The notes under the pieces: generated by a model
The model's database searches: none
What the model was told of the DNA's origin: nothing
The model's input: the letters and a program-made list of their open reading frames with translations, nothing else
From: Flavobacterium sp.
Lineage (GTDB): Bacteria > Bacteroidota > Bacteroidia > Flavobacteriales > Flavobacteriaceae
Assembly (NCBI GenBank): GCA_024644655.1
Contig: JAHEHJ010000007.1
Location: forward strand, 56,503 to 120,502
Direction: 5' to 3'
Length of the DNA: 64,000 nucleotides
Position numbers and translations under genes: made by a program
Part shown: one piece after another, positions 7,006 to 15,379 of the stretch
How positions within the stretch are numbered: the first letter of the stretch is position 1
Layout of the letters: each line of letters starts with the position of its first letter

Positions 7006-7719
7006 ATGAAAAAAACCGGAATTCTATTTTGCCTTTTGGCAACCGTCAGCCTTTCTTTAAATTCTTGTAAAAACGCTGAGGAAAATAAATCAGAAATGAA
7101 AACTCCAGTAGATGCTATGGCCTCTGCAGAAAAATCGGCTATGCCTACAATGAACACCGCAGAAGCTAAAGTAAAGACCATAACCGACTTGCAAGAAGCT
7201 TTTAATGGTGAATCTAATGCTACAGCTCGATACGCAGCCTTTTCTAAAAAAGCAGCCGAGGAAGGACATAAGGAAATTGCTTTATTATTTAAAGCAGCCT
7301 CACTAGCAGAGAAAGTACATGCAGGGAATCACAAAGCGGTACTAGAAGAAATGGGTGTTGCAGTAACGCCAGCAACTATTGATATTAAAGTACTATCAAC
7401 TAAAGAAAACTTAGAGTTTGCCATTAAGGGTGAAACCTATGAAGCCACAACTATGTATCCCAACTTTCTTAAAGATGCCAATACAGCTGGAAATCAGTTA
7501 GCTTTAATAAGCTTAAACTATGCCTATAAAACCGAGAAAAAACACAAAGAATTCTACGAACAAGCTTTAGCGGCATTAAATAGCAACAAGGCAAATACCT
7601 TACCATCTACTTATTTTGTATGCCCAACTTGTGGTAATACCTATGAGACTACAGCACCAAAACGTTGTGGAATATCTATGACCAGCGGCGAAAAATTTGT
7701 AACAATCAATTCACTTTAA
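7006..7719 (+). CDS. Exported lipoprotein rubrerythrin with an incomplete rubredoxin site
   Basis: 237 residues. MKKTGILFCLLATVSLSLNSCKN is a lipoprotein signal (Cys21), unusual because rubrerythrins are normally cytoplasmic. The ferritin-like diiron domain (~55-190) carries GESNATARY (E69), AEKVHAGNH (E102, H105), KGETYEATTMYP (E143, E146) and TEKKHKEF (E177, H180). The C-terminal rubredoxin-like domain has C206-PT-C209, but the second pair reads C221-G-I-S224, so the fourth iron ligand is Ser (TCT where TGT would give Cys). Rubrerythrins reduce peroxide using the diiron site, with rubredoxin iron feeding electrons. The ligand loss may change that redox route. DUF2231 follows 12 bases downstream. 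Confidence 0.9.
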   Translation: MKKTGILFCLLATVSLSLNSCKNAEENKSEMKTPVDAMASAEKSAMPTMNTAEAKVKTITDLQEAFNGESNATARYAAFSKKAAEEGHKEIALLFKAASLAEKVHAGNHKAVLEEMGVAVTPATIDIKVLSTKENLEFAIKGETYEATTMYPNFLKDANTAGNQLALISLNYAYKTEKKHKEFYEQALAALNSNKANTLPSTYFVCPTCGNTYETTAPKRCGISMTSGEKFVTINSL

Positions 7720-7731
7720 AGTTTAGAAATC

Positions 7732-8238
7732 ATGGATCAAACCCATATACATTTATTAATTACACACCTACCCATTTTTGGCTCACTTTTAGGAACTTTA
7801 GTATTGGGCTATGGTATGTGGAAAAAAAGTGATTCCACTCAGTTGGCATCCTATTATGTCCTTATAATATCAGCTTTAGGGGCTGTAATAGCTTACGTAA
7901 CAGGTGAAGGAGCAGAAGAAACAGTAGAGAACATCCAAGGGGTTTCAGAAAATGCAATAGAACAACATGCTGATTTTGCAGTATATGCTTTAATAGCACT
8001 AATAGCGGTAGGAATTGTTTCATTACTAGGTGTTTATTTTAAGATAATTAAAAGCTCTTTTGCAAAACCAGTAGCTACAGTAACCCTAGTAGTAGCTTTA
8101 CTAAGTTTTGGTTTGGTAGCTCGTACCGGTTATTTGGGGGGCCAAATCAGACATACTGAAATTGCATCAGGCACCTCACAGACTTCTGTCGAACAAGGTG
8201 GTGAACAAGGCGGTGAACAAGGTGGAGATGATGACTAG
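7732..8238 (+). CDS. DUF2231 integral membrane protein (second copy)
   Basis: 168 residues and four membrane helices. It shares with the 4121 gene the N-terminal His cluster (THIHLLITHLPIFG), a VTGEGAEE loop, a His before helix 3 (IEQHADFAVY) and ARTGYLGGQIRH near the end. The tail is a repeat, GGEQGGEQGGEQGGDDD, in place of the first copy's KHGAGVELG. Gene spacing of 12 bases after rubrerythrin suggests one transcript; a terminator follows. The two paralogues bracket the sensor and rubrerythrin genes. Confidence 0.85.
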   Translation: MDQTHIHLLITHLPIFGSLLGTLVLGYGMWKKSDSTQLASYYVLIISALGAVIAYVTGEGAEETVENIQGVSENAIEQHADFAVYALIALIAVGIVSLLGVYFKIIKSSFAKPVATVTLVVALLSFGLVARTGYLGGQIRHTEIASGTSQTSVEQGGEQGGEQGGDDD

Positions 8239-8262
8239 TATCCTAAATTTGTATACTAATCC

Positions 8263-8296
8263 AAAAAAAGCGATTCCTTTCGGATTCGCTTTTTTA
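8263..8296 (+). terminator. Terminator after second DUF2231 gene
   Basis: AAAAGCGATTCC/GGATTCGCTTTT with one mismatch and a T run. It separates the locus from the VIT1 gene. Confidence 0.85.
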
Positions 8297-8302
8297 TAAG
8301 CC

Positions 8303-8310
8303 TACATTTG
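8303..8310 (+). promoter_or_regulatory. Bacteroidota -7 box of the VIT1/CCC1 gene
   Basis: TACATTTG, 30 bases before the ATG, directly after the preceding terminator. Confidence 0.6.
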
Positions 8311-8339
8311 TGTTAAATTTAAATTCATAAAACATCAAG

Positions 8340-9041
8340 ATGATTACAATCGACAACTATTTAGACAATCATTATATCCATAGAAGTAATTGGTTAAGAG
8401 CTGCAGTACTTGGAGCCAATGATGGAATAATCTCAATTTCCAGTTTGGCAATTGGTGTAGCAACAGCAAGTTCATCAAGAGAGCCTATAGTTTTAGCAAC
8501 CGTTGCTGGCTTAGTAGCAGGGGCTTTATCTATGGCTGCAGGCGAGTATGTTTCAGTAAGTTCTCAAACCGACACCGAAAAAGCAGATATCGAACGAGAA
8601 ATTCAAGAACTACGCGAAATGCCTGAAGAAGAGTTACAAATATTAGCCCATATCTACGAAAAAAGAGGATTAAAGAAAGAAACCGCAATGCAAGTAGCCA
8701 TCGAATTGACGGAGAAAGACGCACTGGGGGCTCATATACGCGATGAATTGGGTATAAACGAGATAAGCCAAGCAAATCCAATTCAGGCAGCCGGAGCTTC
8801 AGGGGCAGCATTTACAGTGGGTGGTGTTTTACCACTTGTAGTAATTCTTTTCGCTCCTATAAAAAATATGGAATATTGGATGTATGGTTTTACAATAGTA
8901 TTTCTAATTATTCTAGGGACAATTGCCGCAAAAACAGGAGGATCAAGTATTAAAAAAGCAATCTTTAGAATTACAGTTTGGGGTACAATTGCTATGGGAC
9001 TATCTGCAATGGTGGGATACCTTTTTGGCGTTAAAGTATAA
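8340..9041 (+). CDS. VIT1/CCC1-family transporter (probable Fe/Mn)
   Basis: 233 residues. The N-terminal RSNWLRAAVLGANDGIISIS is the VIT1/CCC1 hallmark. Membrane helices flank a cytoplasmic acidic segment (~80-150; TEKADIEREIQELREMPEEE, ELTEKDALGAH) that binds metal in plant and yeast relatives. The second half has three more helices ending at GYLFGVKV. The family moves Fe2+ or Mn2+ out of the cytosol. It has its own promoter but is placed beside the rubrerythrin/DUF2231 locus, which supports an iron or oxidative-stress link. Confidence 0.92.
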   Translation: MITIDNYLDNHYIHRSNWLRAAVLGANDGIISISSLAIGVATASSSREPIVLATVAGLVAGALSMAAGEYVSVSSQTDTEKADIEREIQELREMPEEELQILAHIYEKRGLKKETAMQVAIELTEKDALGAHIRDELGINEISQANPIQAAGASGAAFTVGGVLPLVVILFAPIKNMEYWMYGFTIVFLIILGTIAAKTGGSSIKKAIFRITVWGTIAMGLSAMVGYLFGVKV

Positions 9042-9062
9042 GACAACTATATTTCTAGTAAC

Positions 9063-9110
9063 TATTCCGCAAAGGCTCTAGCCTTTGTGGAATACAAATG
9101 TATTTGTAAT
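9063..9110. repeat. Paired hairpins, REP-like
   Basis: ATTCCGCAAAGGC-tcta-GCCTTTGTGGAAT is a 13-bp stem with one G-T mismatch, followed by TACAAATG/TATTTGTA. No T run. The following CTGCAAACTGCGACT matches the tail of repeats R1-R3. Confidence 0.55.
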
Positions 9111-9148
9111 ATTACCGACTCTGCAAACTGCGACTCAAAACTAGCCAC

Positions 9149-9622
9149 TTACTCCTCAAACTCAATCCATTTTTTCTCAAAATATACATCCGTACATTCT
9201 TTTCCATTGAGAATAAGCTTGGTTTTAATAAAACCTTGTTCTGATTTTTGATACTTTAGTTTATGATGATCATCCAAAGTATAATAAGCTCCCAAGGGTA
9301 AAGCAAAGGGATTGTTTTCAACATCACCCGTAAAACACGAAATCAAAACCAATTTTCTAGAGGCCGTACTTGGCTTTTCATAACCAAATATCCGATGTTC
9401 CAAATGCTTATCTTCTGGTATCCAAAGTAAACTATCTGAAGTTGAAACTAATAGTTTATTGACATCAGCTCCTGCCGCTTCTATTTTATCCGAATTGGTC
9501 TTTTGAATACTGTCAAGATTAACAAACCGACTTCCCACCACCGTATTTACTGTTCCAACAGTAGGTGTCTTTTTGCAACTAAAAATGGCTATTAGAACAA
9601 AAAACAATATTTTTCTTTTCAT
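9149..9622 (-). CDS. Hypothetical lipoprotein
   Basis: 157 residues. The signal MKRKILFFVLIAIFSCKKTP has a probable lipidated Cys16. The mature region has no recognisable catalytic motif; it contains two further Cys (CFTG and GKECTD). Convergent with the VIT1 gene. No function assigned. Confidence 0.75.
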   Translation of the reverse strand: MKRKILFFVLIAIFSCKKTPTVGTVNTVVGSRFVNLDSIQKTNSDKIEAAGADVNKLLVSTSDSLLWIPEDKHLEHRIFGYEKPSTASRKLVLISCFTGDVENNPFALPLGAYYTLDDHHKLKYQKSEQGFIKTKLILNGKECTDVYFEKKWIEFEE

Positions 9623-9687
9623 GGTGAGATGTTACAAGTGTTGCTCATGATATCCAAACACTTGCAATTTTATTTTATTAGCTTAAC

Positions 9688-10059
9688 TTATTCTTTATTA
9701 GAATTCAATTTGTGATAATATATATATGAAATGGATAAAATCCCCAATACAACTAATGGAAAAAAGGTTTGTCCATTTATGCCATCAACTGCACCGTGAC
9801 TAATTGTTGCAAAAATAAAGTCAAAAGCAAAACCGGCATAGGCCCATTCTTTTAATCGCTTTGGAAGTTGTGGAAATAATAATACTAATACTCCTAAAAC
9901 TTTAAAAACAACTAATGCGTTTCCAAAATATTCAGGATAACCTAAGTGACTAATTCCTTCTTTTGCTAATTTTGTTTGTGAGGTTAATACGGGCATTACT
10001 CCTTCAAATAAAGCGATTAGTATTGTCGTTGTCCAAAATATTATTTTTTCTTTCTTCAT
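9688..10059 (-). CDS. DoxX-like four-helix membrane protein
   Basis: 123 residues with four hydrophobic segments (about 8-26, 48-64, 72-92, 98-116). YFGNALVVFKVLGVLVLLFP and the preceding helix are typical of the DoxX-like (DUF417/DoxX_2) group of small quinone-associated or stress proteins. The exact substrate is unknown. It has short spacing to no other gene. Confidence 0.7.
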   Translation of the reverse strand: MKKEKIIFWTTTILIALFEGVMPVLTSQTKLAKEGISHLGYPEYFGNALVVFKVLGVLVLLFPQLPKRLKEWAYAGFAFDFIFATISHGAVDGINGQTFFPLVVLGILSISYIYYHKLNSNKE

Positions 10060-10061
10060 AT

Positions 10062-10400
10062 TCTATATTATTTAATTATTTATACTGCTTTGTTGATTTT
10101 CAGACCTATTACGGATAACTAGTATCGTATAACACCGAAGTAGCCCGTTACTCTCAAAGATAGTATTTTTTTCAAAAAACACAACGGTCATTCGTACCCC
10201 AAAAACAAACCGCTCACCCAAACTCGCCATTCCATTCCCCACAAACAACTGTTAGGTTGTAATTACTATTCTACATTCTCTCGCATTTCCGTAAAAACCT
10301 GTTTAGGGTAAATCGTATATCGTATATCTTATATTTTATATCAACCGACAACTGGCAACCAACAACCAACACTCAACCCCAACAACCAATTCAACACATA
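10062..10400. other. Gene-free stretch with low-complexity repeats
   Basis: Holds AATCGTATATCGTATATCTTATATTTTATATC (10310-10342) and a CAACTGGCAACCAACAACCAAC-type run (10343-10395). No ORF or RNA is supported. The last part leads into the helicase promoter. Confidence 0.6.
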
Positions 10401-10406
10401 ATTCCT

Positions 10407-10414
10407 TACCTTTG
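10407..10414 (+). promoter_or_regulatory. Bacteroidota -7 box of the DEAD-box gene
   Basis: TACCTTTG lies 19 bases before ATG 10433. It overlaps the TTG start in the ORF track (10412), which argues for the ATG. Confidence 0.7.
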
Positions 10415-10432
10415 CGCCAAATCAGACCCATA

Positions 10433-11779
10433 ATGAACACATTTGAGCAATTCAATCTTCCTAAATCTCTTCAAAAAGCCGTTGACAATCTTGGGCTAAC
10501 AACCCCTACACCCATACAAGAAAAGTCATTTTCGGTGATTATGTCAGGACGGGATATGATGGGTATTGCCCAAACCGGTACGGGTAAAACCTTCGCCTAC
10601 CTACTCCCTATTCTAAAACAATGGAAATTCATCGCTACAGATACACCTCGTGTGATGATCATTGTGCCTACCCGTGAATTGGTAGTCCAAGTAGCAGCTG
10701 AAGTAGAAAAACTAACCGAATTCATGTCGGTGCGTACCGTAGGCGTTTATGGTGGTGTCAATATCAACACGCAGAAAAAAGCAGTATACCAAGGAATTGA
10801 CGTGCTCGTAGGGACTCCCGGTCGTATCATGGACCTAGCCCTCGACAATGTGATTCGTTTTGATAGTTTACAGAAATTGGTTATTGACGAATTTGACGAA
10901 ATCCTAAACTTAGGGTTTCGCTTCCAAGTGACGTCGATTCTGACTATGATTAAAACCAAACGCCAAAACATCTTGTTCTCAGCTACTATGACCGAGGAAG
11001 TGGACGAAATGTTAGAGGAATATTTTGAATTTCCAGAAGAGGTTTCTCTTGCCGCTAGTGGAACTCCCTTAGAACAAATCGAACAATTAGGCTATAAAGT
11101 ACCCAACTTCTTGACTAAGGTCAACTTGATTTTGGAGTTGCTCAAAGACGAAAGTCTAGAACGCGTATTGCTTTTTGTGAACAACAAAAAAACAGCCGAC
11201 TTACTAGCCGATAAATTAGAAGAAGTATATCCGGACCAATTTGGGACCATACACTCCAATAAATCGCAAAACTACCGTCTGCAAACGATGGCTACGTTTC
11301 AAGCCGGTGAAATCAGAGGTATCGTTACCACCGATGTAATGGCAAGAGGTCTTGATATCTCAGACATTACCCATGTTATCAATGTGGAATTCCCCGAAAT
11401 CCCCGAACAATACATCCACCGTATCGGTAGAACGGGAAGGGCCGATAAATCGGGTATTGCCCTAAGTTTGATAAGCCCTCGGGAAGAAGAAATTAGGATT
11501 GAAGCCGAAGTCTTGATGGAAAAAGAAATCCAATTCAAACCGATGCCTTCCACTGTAGAGGTGGCCGTGAGACTATTGGAATTTGAAAAAGACAAGAAGA
11601 AACAAATGAAGTTCCTCTTGAAAAAACCAAAACTAGAAGGAGGCGCTTCCTTCCACGAAAAGGCAGAGAAGAATAAGAAAGTCAACCTAGGGGGACCTTC
11701 CAAAACCAAGAAGAAAACAGGCGTGTCAGTCAATCGAAATATTCTTAAAAACAGAGCGGCTAAACGCAAAAAGAAATAA
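10433..11779 (+). CDS. DEAD-box family RNA helicase with DEFD motif II
   Basis: 448 residues from ATG 10433 (MNTFEQFNLP). Q motif and AQTGTGKT (motif I), PTREL (Ia), GTPGRIMD (Ib), SATM (III), RGLDISD (V) and HRIGRTGRADKSG (VI) are all present. Motif II reads VIDEFDEIL, so DEFD replaces DEAD; D and E needed for Mg-ATP remain. The C-terminal ~70 residues are Lys-rich and probably bind RNA. Such helicases remodel RNA in ribosome assembly or at low temperature. Monocistronic. Confidence 0.95.
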   Translation: MNTFEQFNLPKSLQKAVDNLGLTTPTPIQEKSFSVIMSGRDMMGIAQTGTGKTFAYLLPILKQWKFIATDTPRVMIIVPTRELVVQVAAEVEKLTEFMSVRTVGVYGGVNINTQKKAVYQGIDVLVGTPGRIMDLALDNVIRFDSLQKLVIDEFDEILNLGFRFQVTSILTMIKTKRQNILFSATMTEEVDEMLEEYFEFPEEVSLAASGTPLEQIEQLGYKVPNFLTKVNLILELLKDESLERVLLFVNNKKTADLLADKLEEVYPDQFGTIHSNKSQNYRLQTMATFQAGEIRGIVTTDVMARGLDISDITHVINVEFPEIPEQYIHRIGRTGRADKSGIALSLISPREEEIRIEAEVLMEKEIQFKPMPSTVEVAVRLLEFEKDKKKQMKFLLKKPKLEGGASFHEKAEKNKKVNLGGPSKTKKKTGVSVNRNILKNRAAKRKKK

Positions 11780-11855
11780 GGACAACCCTAAAAGATGGAG
11801 CTACTGTTTTCAAAAAAATGTCGGTGACGAACAGCCAAACGTAAACAGTTTTTAC

Positions 11856-11863
11856 TATTTTTG
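11856..11863 (+). promoter_or_regulatory. Bacteroidota -7 box of the BatA-like operon
   Basis: TATTTTTG, 17 bases before the ATG at 11880. Confidence 0.6.
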
Positions 11864-11879
11864 ACAAACTTATTACATC

Positions 11880-13805
11880 ATGCAATTCAAACACCCAGAA
11901 ATTCTTTATTTCCTATTCGCATTGGTTATTCCAATTCTGGTTCACTTGTTTCAATTGCGACGTTTTAAAAAGGAATACTTTACCAATGTGCAGTTCCTAA
12001 AAGAACTATCCCAACAAACACGCAAGAGCTCCAAAATAAAGAAATGGCTTTTACTGGCCACACGCTTACTCCTACTCGCTTTTTTAATCATAGCCTTTGC
12101 CCAACCTTTTTTTGCGGCCAAAAATTCGAATAAAGCGACCAACGAAATGTACATTATCCTAGACAATTCCTATAGCATGCAAGCAAAAGGGAAAAAAGGA
12201 GAATTATTGAAACGCAGTGTACAAGAGTTATTAGAGCACATGCCCGTGAACCAAACATTCTCCTTACTAACGAACACTGAAAACTATTGGAATACCGATA
12301 TCAAATCCATCCAAAAAGAATTACAAGAGTTAACGTATAGCGCCACTCCGTTCCAACTGGAGCAGCAAATCGCCAAAATCAACGCACACAAATCAGCCTT
12401 CAATAAAGACATTATTGTTATTACGGATGCGGTTGGCGTAACCCAAAAACAAACAGCAAACTTCAAAAAGGAAGATGTCGTTTATTTTAACATCCCCGAA
12501 GCCGAACAAAAAAACAATACCGCTATCGATAGCGTATTCATCCAACAAAGCTTAGATAATTTTTATGAAATTGGAGTAAAGGTTTCTACCAACGAACCAT
12601 CCAATACAGAAGTGCCTATCGCCTTGTACAATGCCAACAAGCTTATTGCAAAAACCATTATCCAATTGGATTCTAAAACCAAAACGATTCGTTTTACCAT
12701 TCCAAAAGAAGACTTTCATGGATACGTAAGTTTATCAGACCAAGGCTTATCCTATGACAACACCTATTACTTTAGCCTATCCAAACCAAGCAAAACCAAT
12801 GTAATTAGTATTGGGGATGAAGCTAAAAGCGCCTTCCTAAGCAAAATATACACCGCTGACGAATTCAATTACACCAACTTCCCGCTAGCATCTTTAGATT
12901 ATAACCAACTCGAAAAGCAAGATGCCATTATCATCAACGAACTGGCTGTAATTCCACAAGCGCTTCAAACGACTTTAAAAGACTTTGCCAACAAAGGAGG
13001 AAATGTAATTCTAATTCCGGCAGTAGACAGCCCTATACCCGCCTACAATAAATTCTTAAGCACGCTAGGTGCTATCGAATTTAAATCGGTTACGTCTGCC
13101 AAGAAGATTACCAAAATCAATTTTAACCACCCGCTCTACAGCACGGTTTTTGAGAAAAAGATAGACAACTTCCAATACCCTGCTACCACAGCTGGGTTTG
13201 ATATAAAGGCTAACACTTCTGCTGCATTAACCTATGAAGACCAAAGTCCGTTCCTAGTTTCGCTAGACAATTCCGTTTCGGCTGTATATGTGTTTGCGGC
13301 ACCATTGAACAAAACCAATAGTTCGTTCCAAAACTCACCCTTGATTGTGCCTACTTTTTACAATATGGCGCAAAACCAACAAAAAACGGGGGTTAATGCC
13401 ATCACTATTGGAGATACCCAACCCTTTATAGTAGAAGCAAAGCTCTCTAAAGACGAGATACTTACGGTAAAGAATCAAGACGAACGATTTATCCCGATGC
13501 AACAAGTATTGAATACCAAAGTAAAATTGAGTTTCAATGAAAACCCCACTACTTCTGGTAATTTTTCAATTGTCAATGGAAATAATACTATTGAGAACCT
13601 AAGCTTTAACTACAACCGATCAGAAAGCAATTTGGAGTTAGCCAACCCCGATATTGCTTCAAATTATAAATCAACCAATGATTTGGAAACCGTGTTTAAC
13701 CGTATCGTTTTTGATCGCACCGACACCCAAATATGGAAATGGTTTCTAATCCTAACCCTACTCTTTGTTATCCTTGAATTATTCATCCAAAAATTTGTGA
13801 AATGA
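11880..13805 (+). CDS. BatA-type membrane protein with vWA-like domain
   Basis: 641 residues. The N-terminus (HPEILYFLFALVIPILVHLF, then a basic stretch and a second helix, LLLATRLLLLAFLIIAFA) is the BatA/aerotolerance N-terminal module. The next segment has YIILDNSYSM (~95-105), a MIDAS-like D-x-S-x-S/M start of a von Willebrand A fold. A long periplasmic middle region follows, and a last helix (~620-638) ends at FIQKFVK. Role unknown; relatives are linked to gliding and envelope stress. The stop overlaps the next ATG (ATGA), so it is translationally coupled to the dihydroorotase-like gene. Confidence 0.85.
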   Translation: MQFKHPEILYFLFALVIPILVHLFQLRRFKKEYFTNVQFLKELSQQTRKSSKIKKWLLLATRLLLLAFLIIAFAQPFFAAKNSNKATNEMYIILDNSYSMQAKGKKGELLKRSVQELLEHMPVNQTFSLLTNTENYWNTDIKSIQKELQELTYSATPFQLEQQIAKINAHKSAFNKDIIVITDAVGVTQKQTANFKKEDVVYFNIPEAEQKNNTAIDSVFIQQSLDNFYEIGVKVSTNEPSNTEVPIALYNANKLIAKTIIQLDSKTKTIRFTIPKEDFHGYVSLSDQGLSYDNTYYFSLSKPSKTNVISIGDEAKSAFLSKIYTADEFNYTNFPLASLDYNQLEKQDAIIINELAVIPQALQTTLKDFANKGGNVILIPAVDSPIPAYNKFLSTLGAIEFKSVTSAKKITKINFNHPLYSTVFEKKIDNFQYPATTAGFDIKANTSAALTYEDQSPFLVSLDNSVSAVYVFAAPLNKTNSSFQNSPLIVPTFYNMAQNQQKTGVNAITIGDTQPFIVEAKLSKDEILTVKNQDERFIPMQQVLNTKVKLSFNENPTTSGNFSIVNGNNTIENLSFNYNRSESNLELANPDIASNYKSTNDLETVFNRIVFDRTDTQIWKWFLILTLLFVILELFIQKFVK

Positions 13806-15058
13806 ATGTAATCTTTCGAAAAGCCACGATTATTGATCCGCAAAGTATGTTTCACCAACAAACGGTTGACGTACAAATACTAGACGGTACCATCACTCAT
13901 ATTGCTGAATCCCTTCCCGCTAATGAGGCGTGTAAGGAGATACAAATAGAAGGACTTCATATCTCACAAGGTTGGTTTGATACCAGTGTATCCCTAGGTG
14001 AACCGGGTTTTGAAGATCGAGAAACAATCACACACGGTTTAGAAGTAGCTGCCCGAAGTGGTTTTACGGGTGTAGCGTTACAACCCAATTCAGAACCGGT
14101 AATTGACAACCAATCCCAAATCCTATTTGTCCAACAAAAAGCAGCGCATGCCGCTACGGAACTCTATCCTATTGGTGCCTTTACCAAAGGAAGCGAAGGA
14201 AAAGACTTGGCCGAAATGTTTGATATGAAAAAGGCAGGCGCCATAGCTTTTGGAGATTATGGAAAGAATATAAACAATGCCAACTTACTAAAAATAGGAC
14301 TGCAATACGTCCAAGATTTTGACGGACTACTCATTCCCTTTTGCCAAGACGAAACAATTAAAGGACACGGAGTGGCTAATGAAGGGATCGTTTCAACACG
14401 CTTGGGATTAAAAGGAATCCCTAATATGGCCGAAGAAATAATGGTGGCACGCAATCTATTCCTATTGGAATATACGGGTGGCAAACTACACATCCCAACG
14501 ATTTCTACTGCTAAATCGGTAGCCTTAATCCAAGAAGCCAAAGCCAAAGGATTGCATGTAACGTGTAGTGTATCGGTACATCATCTCGTTTTAAACGATA
14601 CCCAATTGGATTGTTTTGATACCCGCTATAAAGTGTCTCCTCCACTACGAGCAGAAGCCGATCGCTTGGCATTGATAGAAGGTGTATTGAATCATACCAT
14701 AGATTGCATTACAAGCGACCATAATCCTATCGATATCGAACACAAAAAGATGGAATTTGATATGGCTAAAAACGGCACCATCGGATTAGAATCGGCCTTT
14801 AGTGCTTTGTCAACGGTGCTTCCAATGGAAGTTATCATTGCGAAACTTACAGCCGGTAGAGCTCTTTTTGGCATACAAACCCAACCAATTGCTGTAGGTA
14901 GTAAAGCCAATATCAGTTTGTTTACTCCAAACACAGAGTGGACGTTTGCTAAAGAGCATATCCAATCTAAATCAAAAAACTCGGCGTTTCTAGGCCAAAC
15001 CATGAAAGGAAAAGCATTAGGAATTTACAACAACGGAAAACACATTACCCATGGATAA
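13802..15058 (+). CDS. Dihydroorotase-like amidohydrolase, metal site degenerate
   Basis: 418 residues, the length and order of the dihydroorotase family: N-terminal beta region, TIM barrel with GEPGFEDRETI, GVANEGIVSTRLG, VSVHHLVL, DCITSDHNPID and a C-terminal GSKANISLF. The first metal motif, normally D-x-H-x-H, reads FDTSVSLGEPG, so both His are gone. One later His (HH) and the Asp of SDHNP remain. Other flavobacterial homologues, as I recall them, carry the same change. It may be an inactive or moonlighting partner rather than the pathway enzyme. A genuine pyrC should exist elsewhere. Overlaps the preceding gene by 4 nt and the next by 8 nt. Confidence 0.85.
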   Translation: MNVIFRKATIIDPQSMFHQQTVDVQILDGTITHIAESLPANEACKEIQIEGLHISQGWFDTSVSLGEPGFEDRETITHGLEVAARSGFTGVALQPNSEPVIDNQSQILFVQQKAAHAATELYPIGAFTKGSEGKDLAEMFDMKKAGAIAFGDYGKNINNANLLKIGLQYVQDFDGLLIPFCQDETIKGHGVANEGIVSTRLGLKGIPNMAEEIMVARNLFLLEYTGGKLHIPTISTAKSVALIQEAKAKGLHVTCSVSVHHLVLNDTQLDCFDTRYKVSPPLRAEADRLALIEGVLNHTIDCITSDHNPIDIEHKKMEFDMAKNGTIGLESAFSALSTVLPMEVIIAKLTAGRALFGIQTQPIAVGSKANISLFTPNTEWTFAKEHIQSKSKNSAFLGQTMKGKALGIYNNGKHITHG

Positions 15059-15377
15059 GAAAACAATTGACGAAGGAAAAAGCATTGCAATCACCAGTTA
15101 TATTTTGATGGTAGGCGTCTTAATTGCTTTATCAATGAATTCTGAGAATAAAAATCCATTTGCTTCATTTCACATCCGTCAAGGATTAGGATTAACACTT
15201 ACCTTTATTATTCTTGGGGTATCCATCAGTAGTTTTGAAAGCATTTATGTAGCAGCGCCTATGTGGGTGTTCATCTCGGTATTAACCATATACGGGATTT
15301 TCACAGCAGCAAGAGGAGAAACTACGCCTTTACCACTACTAGGTGGCCTATTTCAAAAATGGTTTAAATCAATATAA
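15051..15377 (+). CDS. Small multi-helix membrane protein (Tic20/DUF4870-like)
   Basis: 108 residues, three membrane helices. The motif NPFASFHIRQGLGLTLTF is typical of the Tic20/DUF4870-like family found in flavobacteria. It overlaps the dihydroorotase-like gene by 8 bases and ends 2 bases before the esterase gene, so it belongs to the operon. Function is unknown. Confidence 0.75.
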   Translation: MDKKTIDEGKSIAITSYILMVGVLIALSMNSENKNPFASFHIRQGLGLTLTFIILGVSISSFESIYVAAPMWVFISVLTIYGIFTAARGETTPLPLLGGLFQKWFKSI

Positions 15378-15379
15378 CT

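Noticed and set aside
11299-11769. 156-aa minus-strand ORF
   Set aside because: Shadow of the DEAD-box helicase gene.
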